Below are positions 56,280 to 64,000 of a stretch of 64,000 bases of DNA, piece after piece; positions within the stretch are counted from its first letter, which is position 1, and every line of letters begins with the position of its first letter. Made by a program: the position numbers and the translations under genes. Under the pieces are notes generated by a model. The model had not been told where the DNA came from. It worked only from the letters and a program-made list of their open reading frames with translations, and searched no databases. The stretch is from contig SWDT01000297.1 in assembly GCA_009193035.1 (NCBI GenBank), positions 1 to 64,000 of the forward strand, written 5' to 3'. Origin of the DNA: Halicephalobus mephisto (taxonomy: Eukaryota; Nematoda; Chromadorea; Rhabditida; Panagrolaimidae).

Positions 56280-58580
56280 CACTTTTTGACTTACAGTAAC
56301 TGTCCTGGATTGAAATTATTTATCCTGCATCATTCGTGGCGGGATCACAATTTCAAAAATACAGGAAATAAAAAATTAAAAAACGTTTAATTTTTAATTA
56401 TGAATTTCAATTTTGAATATACAGTAATTATCCCTTGGTAAATTCTGCATTAATCGTGTCAGGACCGGTAGATGAAGGAAACTTCATCCAAAAAGTGACA
56501 TTTGAAATATTTTTTAATCATGAATTTGTTCAATGTACAGTAATCCATATCGCGGTAAAAAATAAACCAATTATAGCTCGTGTCGGGACCGTTACTTAAA
56601 ATTAATTAAAAAATAAAATTAAAACCCACAAGTTTTGTAAAAAATGATGTTTTTTAAATTCACAGTAACCGTAGTTAATAAAATTGTAAACATTATTCTC
56701 GTCAGGACCGTTATTTAAAATTATTTTAAAAAACTATAAAATTAAAACTCATAAATCCTGTCATGAGTGATGTTTGTTGTTTTTATTTCGAATTTGTGTT
56801 TTACTTTACAGTAATCATATTTTAATAAAACAATAAATCAATTATGATTTGTGTCAAGAATATTGACATTTTTCGAAAAATCATAAAACTAAAAGCCACA
56901 GAGTTTTCTTACGAATGATGAATTATTTTTTTTGTATATTTCTTTTTTGATTTACAGTAATCCATCCTAACAAAACAATAGATCAAGTATAGTTCGTGTC
57001 AAGAATAGTGACATTTTCTAAAAACTACAAAACTTGTAAATTTTATCTTAAATGATGTTGTATTATTTTTTTGTATATTTCTTTTTCAATTTACAGTAAT
57101 CCTTCCTAATAAAACAATAGATCAAGTGTAGTTCGTGTCAAGAATATTGACATTTTCTAAAAATTATAAAACTTGTAAATTTTATCTTAAATGATGTTAT
57201 ATTATTTCTTACTGTATATTTCTTTTTCAATTTACAGTAATCCATCCTAATAAAACAGTAAATCAAAATAGTATGCGTCAGGACCATTACTTGACATTTT
57301 CTAAAAATTATAAAACTTGTAAATCCTATCCTAAATGATGTTTTGTTATTTTTTCATTACAAACTGTTTTTTGATTTACAGTAATCCTAATAAAACAGTA
57401 AATCAAAATAGTTTGCGTCAGGACCGTTGACATTTTCTAAGAAGTATAAAACTTGTAAATTCAATCCTAAATGATGTTTTGTTATTTTTTACTGTGTACT
57501 TCTTTTTTGATTTACAGTAATCTATTTTAATAAAACAGTAAATCGAATGTAATTCAAGTCAGACGCATTACTTGGTATTTTTTAAATTACTAGTTCCGCT
57601 AAAAGTAATGTTTAATTCATTTTTGACTATGGACTTGCATCTTAATTTAGAGTAACTACGTACTAATAAAACAATAGATCGAGTGTAGTTCGTGTCAGGA
57701 CCATTGACGTTTTTTAAATTACCAGTTTTGTTAAAAATAATTTTCCATTTATTTTTGATTACGTACTTTTTATTTAATTTACAGTAATCTATCCTAATAA
57801 AACAGTAGATCGAATGTAGTTCGTGTCAGGATCATTACTTGACGTTTTTTTGAAATTATAAAATTTGGAAATTCTATCTTAAATAATATCATATTATTTT
57901 TTACTGTATAGTTGTTATCTAATTTACAGTAATCTATCCTAATAAAACAGTAGATCGAGTGTAGTTCGTGTCAGGACCATTACTTGACTTTTTTTGAAAT
58001 TATAAAATTTGGAAATTCTATCTTAAATAATATCATATTATTTTTTACTGTATAGTTGTTATCTAATTTACAGTAATCTATCCTAATAAAACAGTAGATC
58101 GAGTGTAGTTCGTGTCAGGACCATTACTTGACGTTTTTTTGAAGTTATAAAATTTGGAAATTCTATCTTAAATAATATCATATTATTTTTTTCAATTTAC
58201 AGTAATCTATCCTAATAAAACAGTAGATCGAGTGTAGTTCGTGTCAGGACCATTACTTGACTTTTTTTGAAATTATAAAATTTGGAAATTCTATCTTAAA
58301 TAATATCATATTATTTTTTTTTGTATACTTTTTTTTCAATTCACAGTACTTATATCCTAATAAAACAGTAAATCGAGTGTAGTTCGTGTTAGGACCATTA
58401 CTTAACTTCTTTTGAAACTATAAAATTTGGAAATTCTATCTTAAATAATATCATATTATTTTTTTTTGTATACTTTTTTTTCAATTTACAGTACTTATAT
58501 CTTAATAAAACAGTAAATAAAATGTAGTTCGTGTTAGGACCATTACTTAACTTTTTTTTGAAATTATAAAATTTGAAAAA
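56280..58580. repeat. ~2.3-kb satellite of ~115-130-bp units
   Basis: Some 18-20 diverged-to-identical units each contain AATTTACAGTAATCTATCCT, AATAAAACAGTAGATCGA and GTAGTTCGTGTCAGGACCAT, then AATTATAAAATTTGGAAATT and CTTAAATAATATCATATTAT. The 3' units (57780-58560) are almost identical, suggesting recent amplification there. No reading frame persists. Confidence 0.9.
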
Positions 58581-58822
58581 ACCATTGGTGTTGTCACATG
58601 TGATGTCTAGTGCTTTTTCGAAACTGAGTTCAGTGGAATTTTAATTAACTTTTTCTAGTTTTTTTATTTTTGCAATTTTTCATGACGATATGATCTACGT
58701 TTGAATTAAAAAACAATAAATATATAATTTCAGGAATTTTTATTATTGGAATTTTCACATCAGGAAGTTCATCGAGGAAACCCTCTTCGAAGTTTTGAGA
58801 AATTTTCGGAATTCAAGATGCT

Positions 58823-60819
58823 ATGCAACTTTTTAATTTAAAAATTTTTATTTTACTTTTTGTTACTGCCATCGGGATCATGGCTGGATCTGTTGAAACT
58901 ACAGTATTCTACAGTAAGTTTAAATTTTATTCAAATTCAAAAATTTAAAAATTTAAAATTTAAATTTTATTCAAATTCAAAAATTTTTAATTTTATTCAA
59001 ATTTAAAAATTTTTAATTTTATTCAAATTCAAAAATTATTAAATTTTTTTAAATTTAAAATTTAAATTTTATTCAAATTCAAAAATTTTTAATTTTATTC
59101 AAATTTAAAAATTTTTAATTTTATTCAAATTCAAAAATTTTAAATTTTTTTAAATTTAAAATTTAAAATTTTATTCAAATTCAAAAATTTTAAAATTTTT
59201 AATTTTATTCAAATTCAAAATTTTTTTATTTTTTTTTTATTTAAAAAATTTATTTTTTTATTTTATTCAAATTTAAAAACTTTTTTATTTTTTTTTATTT
59301 AAAAAATTTATTTTTTTATTTTATTCAAATTTAAAAGTTTTTAGATTTTTTTGATTTAAAATTTTTTTTATTTTTAAAATTTAATTTAATTTTTGAAGTT
59401 ATCTAAAATTTAGAAAATCTTATTTTTAGGTTTTTGAAACTTAATTGCTGCAAAAATTAAAAATCGAATTACAAAAATTAAAAAAAGGCATTGTCTGAAA
59501 ATATGTTTTTGGAAATTTTAGAATTTAGATTTTTAATATTTTTAAGTTTATCATGGATTCTGAAAAGTTTCAAAATTCTAAAAAAATAAAATATTTCATA
59601 AATTTTGAAAAGTTTTGAAATTTTAGAATTCTAAAAAAATAAAAATTTTTTTTAAATTCTGAAAAGTTTTGAAATTTTTAAATTCTAAAAAAATAAAATT
59701 TTCTCTAAATTCTGAAAATTTTAGAATTCTAAAAAAATAAATTTTTTTTTAAATTCTGAAAAGTTTTGAAATTTTTAAAATTCTAAAAAAATAAAATTTT
59801 TTCTAAATTCTGAAAAGTTTAAAAATTTTTATTTTTTAAAAAGATTCAAAATCTTCTTTTGGATTCTGAAAAATCTAAAAAAATTAATTTTTTTTAAACT
59901 TTCAAAAAATTCTACAATATTTTAGAATTTTTCATTGGATTCTGAAGTTTGGAAATTTTTCTGTTTCTAAAAATTCAAAATTTGAAGACATCCTAAAAAA
60001 TTCCGGAATTTTTTATTTCAAACATTTCCGAAAAATTTTCGTTTTTTATTTTCTCAGAAATAACCACCACGGCATACTGTAATTTCTGTTTATTAATTTT
60101 ATAAATAAAAAAACCAAATAAAGTTTAAAAAAATTATAAATTTATGAAAATGCCAGATGTGAATTTAGAAAAGTCAGATTTACGTAATCCCTAAAAATCG
60201 TAAAACATGACTATTTTAAAATAACCAACATCCATTAATATTATTTTTAATCCTATATTTCTTAGTCACTACAGTATCCTAAAAAATAACTTTTATAATT
60301 CAAAATTTAAAAAAATAACTTTTTTAAAATTAAATTTTTTTTATAATTTAAAATTAGAAAATAATTTTTTATAATTAAAAATAACTTTTTTTTAAAATTA
60401 AATTTTTTTTATAATTTATAATTTAAAAAAACTTTATAATTAAAAATAACTTTTTTTTAAATTAAATTTTTTTTTATGATTTAAAATTAAAGACTTTATA
60501 ATTAAAAATAACTTTTTTTATAACCTAAAATTTTTGATATTTTTATTTTTGAAAGGATTATCCACTTAATTTTTTTATTCATAAAAACAATAATCTAAAA
60601 ACTACTTCATTCATTTCAGGTAAACCAACTTTTTTGACGTTCTACTTCGATCAAGGACCACGAACAACTTACTTCAGGAGTATCCGATCCGATCAAGAAA
60701 AACCAGAAAAGTTGTTTTTTAAATTTAATCCTAACTTACCGTATTCATTTCAGACACGAAAAACCACGACCATTGAGGTTCGGAAAAAGAACATTCCGTT
60801 AATTTTTGTAGCAAATTAA
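58823..60819 (+). CDS. Small secreted protein, unknown family
   Basis: Two exons, 58823-58913 and 60620-60819, joined in phase 1 (TACA|GTAAGT to TTTCAG|GTAAACC), give 96 residues. A signal peptide (LKIFILLFVTAIGIMAGS) is followed by about 70 residues without cysteines: TFLTFYFDQGPRTTYFRS, then EKLFFKFNPN and KTTTIEVRKKNIPLIFVAN, alternating polar and hydrophobic as in a small beta sandwich. No family recognised. The 1.7-kb intron is made of AT-rich repeats. An upstream out-of-frame ATG at 58818 (seven codons, overlapping the true start) could lower translation. The two-exon model rests on a good signal peptide and matching phase. Confidence 0.6.
58920..59940. repeat. AT-rich short tandem repeats in the intron of the small secreted gene
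   Basis: TTTATTCAAATTCAAAAATT units of ~30-60 bases (58920-59340) are followed by AATTCTGAAAAGTTTTGAAA/TTCTAAAAAAATAAA units (59540-59830). Confidence 0.65.
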
Positions 60820-60922
60820 ATTACTTTAAATAAAAACCTAAATTAAAAATCACATAATTTCCAAGAACCAATTCATCCAAAATCCACAAAAATAAAAACA
60901 AAAAATACTGAAACCAACAAAA

Positions 60923-62790
60923 TCAGTACCTTAAATCCGGCTTATTTCGAATGATAAATTGTTCAATTTTCTGCCATAAACGAATAAAAATAGCTTTGTC
61001 CAAATGTCTTTTCGTTTTCGACAATTGCAATACTTCCACACTCCATTTCGCAACATTTGGATCAAGTTTCGTGTCTTCAAACTTCAAATGAAACCCACAA
61101 ACATGTGCAAAAATTTCCGTCGGATTCCCTCCCCAATGCCATCCTTTAAACTGCCATGCAGGACCCTAAAAATCTAAATTTCAAAAAATCCTAAAAAACA
61201 CAAAAACCTGAACAAAAACAGCCACAACTCTGTCCCATTCTTCTGGAGATAATCTTAACGGATTTTCAATAATCCTATATGGCGACGTTTGACCACCATC
61301 TTTCCTACGTTGAATAAGCAATTCATTCTCTCTTCTTGTTGTTTCTTTTTTTCTCTGTTCCGTCGGAACAAATCTGAGATCTTGAAGAATATCCCTCGCA
61401 TTAAAAATCGAGATCAAAGCAGTTCCAGAAGCCGGAATAATAATAATAGGCGTTCTGCTAGGTCTTTTCCCACTTTTGTTCATTGAATTATTGTTCGACG
61501 AATACGGTAACGGTCTTTTGATCGGTCTAGCAAGTGGTTCTGCTATCGGTTTCGGCTCCACCTTGTTGTTTTTCAGCGATTTGCCGTGGAAGGACATACC
61601 CGTTTGAATATTGAAATCTTCCGAAATATGGAACACTTCTTGGTCGTAACGACTGTAGCCAGTAGGTGCAGGTCCGTTTCTCTGCTGAAGGTTCGGAGCC
61701 GTCGGGGGCTTGGGGATGACGTTTTGGGCATTTTCTCTTGACTTGATGGAGTGCAACAAAGACAAAACAGAGGAGAAATCAGTGTTAGTGTCGAGGGCGT
61801 TTGTACAAGTTTTGTAAACTCTGGTTTTGTATCTGATGAACCTATCGAACGGGTCCATTTTGTCTGATCCTTCTTGATCTAGCGGATGGATTCTGAAGGT
61901 CTTTTAAAACGAAAATTCTATAAAAATAAGTCTTACTTGTCTGTTCCTTTGCCTTTCTGTGCTCTGATTTGTTTGGCTTTACTGGCCAATAAGGCAATTT
62001 TGTCCGGAGTCAGGTCTTGGTTCAGAGCTCTCACTGCACTAGAATTAGCTTCCGAATTTCTCTTTTCATCGACGGAAGCATCTTTCTGAGGAATTTCGGT
62101 CATTTCAACGTCCCTGTGGATATCGCTGTCTTCGAATTCACCTGATGGAATCGAAACAGTTCCAGGTTTGTCGTCAAACTCCAATTCGTCTCCAGCACTT
62201 CCATTTTGAATGTAATTGATCAGCGGACGACTGAAAAGAAAGTTTCATATATAAAAAGTCATATTTAATAAACAAAATTGGAATTTCACACATAAAAAGC
62301 AATTTTCCATACATATAAATTGCCATTTCAGATATAAAGAAAATGTTTCATATGTGGAAAAAGATATTTTATGTGAGGGACTAAGATTTCATATTTGGAA
62401 AATGTTTCATATATGGAAATTAAGGCTATGTATATGAAAGTCAATATTCTGTATATGAAAGAGCTAAATCTCACCGATGAGGACGTGGGATAGGATCAAC
62501 ACCGGCTTCCAAGACCTCCTTGTTGTAAGCAGAGGGATTATCCCGATTGTTGTAAAAAACAGCAATAGCACCGACAGAATAAAGCGAATCTCCGTCAAAA
62601 CCCTTCAAATTCGATGGAGTATCTACAGGAAAATATCGATCCAGGATTTTGTAATATGTTTTTCCATCCTAAAAATTTCAACATAAAATTCTTCGAAATT
62701 AAAAAAAATAAAAATTACCTTGAGGATTCTTTTGAAAGATTCACCTTGAAGCACACATTGGTGCATCAGCGAAAGGACTCCGTTGTCCAT
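60923..62790 (-). CDS. cdc-73: CDC73/parafibromin, Paf1 complex subunit
   Basis: Five minus-strand exons (62790-62719, 62668-62475, 62230-61937, 61892-61208, 61165-60923) total 1488 bases, 495 residues, all phases consistent. The Paf1 complex accompanies RNA polymerase II in the nucleus and supports elongation and histone modification. Recognisable parts: N-terminal region with [13 protein letters not shown] and [15 protein letters not shown]; a helical [20 protein letters not shown] stretch; the middle signature [10 protein letters not shown] (~330); [28 protein letters not shown]; and the C-terminal Ras-like domain [26 protein letters not shown] to [15 protein letters not shown]. The first exon is short and lacks the MADVLSVLRQY-type start and EFSW region of animal CDC73, so either the N-terminus is divergent or an upstream exon is missing. 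The ATG lies four bases after a CTTTACTTACAG acceptor. Confidence 0.93.
62235..62470. repeat. ATATATGAAA-type repeat in cdc-73 intron 2
   Basis: About ten 20-25 base units with TTTCATATATGGAAA or TATATGAAAGTC cores fill the intron, including both orientations of the motif. Confidence 0.65.
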
Positions 62791-62884
62791 GATTCTGTAA
62801 GTAAAGGAATCAGTAAAACAGCATTAATCGACGAAGAAGCAAGACGGCGGATAAAGTTGAAGAAATTCAACAAGAAAGCCGCCA

Positions 62885-63285
62885 GTTCTTTTCGCGGCGG
62901 GAGTACTTAAGAACAGAAATGTTTCATTTCAATTATTTCCGAACTTTTTAACATTTTTATTTGCTTTTTAATATTATTAAATCTAATTTATTTTAGTCTA
63001 AAAGTAAATACTAAAACATTAATAATAAAAATAATTTTTAAATTTCTAGTTCTTGTCGCGGCAGGAGTACCTAAGGACAGAAATGTTTCATTTCAATTAT
63101 TTTCGAACTTTTAACATTTTTATTTGCTTTTTAATATTATTAAATCTAATTTATTTTAGTCTAAAAATAAATACTAAAACATCAATAATAAAAATAATTT
63201 TTAAATTTCTAGTTCTTTTCGCGGCGGGAGTACTTAAGAACAGAAATGTTTCATTTCAATCATTTCCGAACTTTTTTAACTAGAA
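62885..63285. repeat. ~165-bp tandem repeat, 2.4 copies, 5' of cdc-73
   Basis: Units begin AGTTCTTNTCGCGGCGGGAG at about 62884, 63048 and 63211, followed by TACTTAAGAACAGAAATGTT and AATATTATTAAATCTAATTT. The GC-rich TCGCGGCGGGAGTAC segment is unusual for this region and lies within 500 bases upstream of the cdc-73 start. Confidence 0.85.
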
Positions 63286-63289
63286 TTCT

Positions 63290-63750
63290 ATAGAAAATTC
63301 TGGAAATAAATAACTTCCAAAACAGGTGCTTTTTCCATACTGTTCCATTGGATTAATCTTCGTGAAATCGAACAGAGATTTGGAAAGATTTAAATCAGAA
63401 CCTCCCAAAAAAAGGACAGTTTGAAAATTTCTAGGAAGATCCATATCAGATTAGATTAGAACTTTGTAGAGTGATCCGAATTGGATAGGGTTAGAAATTC
63501 TGAAAAAGCTAATATCTGATTGAACTGATTTTTTCTAAAAAATTCAAATCCAAACGAACCGGACAGGAATTTTCCAAAAATCGCTCAGGAAATCCTACAG
63601 CTGTACCTTACAATTAATCAATTTGGTTTTAATTTAAGAATTTATCATTTATTTGCTTTTTATAATAACTCACATTACGTTCTCCTCTGCTTGTTTATCA
63701 CTCAGTACCACGATCTAATAATGATGATAATGAATGATTACCTACTGATT
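63290..63750. other. Intergenic, no gene seen
   Basis: AT-rich with no frame or motif of note. Confidence 0.4.
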
Positions 63751-63942
63751 CTAGCGGACACAACATAGATGGATGCTAATTGTTGAACCACTTTCACTTG
63801 TCGAAATGGTGAACTCGAAGCGGAACTTGTTTCTTGTTCTGTAAACGCTAAATGGATCTCTAAAGACGGCCGTGGAACTTGTGTTTGTAATCCCGGACTC
63901 CTCAGTTACGGTCTTCGATGTAAAACACCGCCGATCAGACAT
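63751..63942 (-). CDS. Possible exon or short ORF at the right edge (unknown)
   Basis: A 63-codon minus-strand frame starts at ATG 63942 (SDRRCFTSKTVTEESGITN) and ends with TAG at 63751. Codon use is more even than in the surrounding AT-rich DNA. No signal peptide, family or splice partner is identified; its first part could be an exon using a downstream donor. Low confidence. Confidence 0.25.
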   Translation of the reverse strand: MSDRRCFTSKTVTEESGITNTSSTAVFRDPFSVYRTRNKFRFEFTISTSESGSTISIHLCCVR

Positions 63943-64000
63943 TGCGCTGACTTATTCGTTAAGAAACACATCACGAAATCCGGGATTTACGTCGTCAATA

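Noticed and set aside
60060..60095. Possible middle exon of the small secreted gene after TTTTCTCAG
   Set aside because: Joining it in the required phase gives an immediate TAA stop, whereas skipping it gives a clean frame.
62614..62910. 98-codon plus-strand frame across cdc-73 exons 1 and 2
   Set aside because: Mostly antisense to cdc-73 coding sequence, which has strong family support.

Overview
The window is AT-rich nuclear DNA from a nematode, most likely a rhabditid close to Caenorhabditis. Supporting signs are many 40-55 nt introns ending in TTTCAG or TTTTAG, start codons placed 0-4 bases after a perfect TTTTCAG-type acceptor (as in spliced-leader trans-splicing), recognisable nematode protein families, and non-coding DNA rich in ACAGTAA, ATATATGAAA and GTGTCGAGACC motifs. 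Gene models were built by hand from reading frames plus splice phase; in every multi-exon model given here the exon lengths sum to a multiple of three.

Layout, left to right. 1-5843: a degraded transposase-like fragment at the edge, a tiny gene for a secreted 12-cysteine cationic peptide (1869-2402, +), a nested MITE insertion (3320-3550), and a secreted EF-hand protein (3922-5843, -). 6245-12350 (+): DNA polymerase kappa followed by two tandem membrane-anchored J-domain proteins. 13012-15369 (-): a long-chain acyl-CoA synthetase. 15370-22516: a gene-poor block of tandem repeats and MITEs with one small secretory-pathway protein (18167-18604, +).

22517-39910 (+) is the dominant locus: the complete PHR-family E3 ubiquitin ligase RPM-1/Highwire/MYCBP2 in 13 exons (about 3906 residues), with RCC1-like repeats, two PHR domains, a DOC domain, a B-box-like finger, and a RING-H2 plus tandem-cysteine catalytic end. 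Its last intron holds a complete tRNA-Glu(CTC) gene, and several of its introns carry their own private minisatellite. 40757-43316 (-): a 727-residue secreted CUB-like protein. 44655-46737 (-): a low-complexity Ser/Thr/Arg-rich protein of unknown role. 47098-47983 (-): a decayed pseudogene. 48897-49857 (-): an unassigned protein with F-box/LRR-like nematode character. 51121-52387 (+): a Ly6/LU-type GPI-anchored protein. 52388-58740: a repeat-rich desert ending in a 2.3-kb satellite. 58823-60819 (+): a small secreted protein. 60923-62790 (-): the Paf1-complex subunit CDC73. The right edge holds a short tandem repeat and a possible terminal exon.

The genes do not form one pathway. Conserved housekeeping and neuronal genes (polymerase kappa, ACSL, RPM-1, CDC73) are interspersed with fast-evolving secreted proteins (12-Cys peptide, EF-hand, CUB-like, Ly6-like) and dense repeats, a pattern resembling a nematode chromosome arm. 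Polymerase kappa and the two J-protein genes lie head-to-tail and could be co-transcribed.
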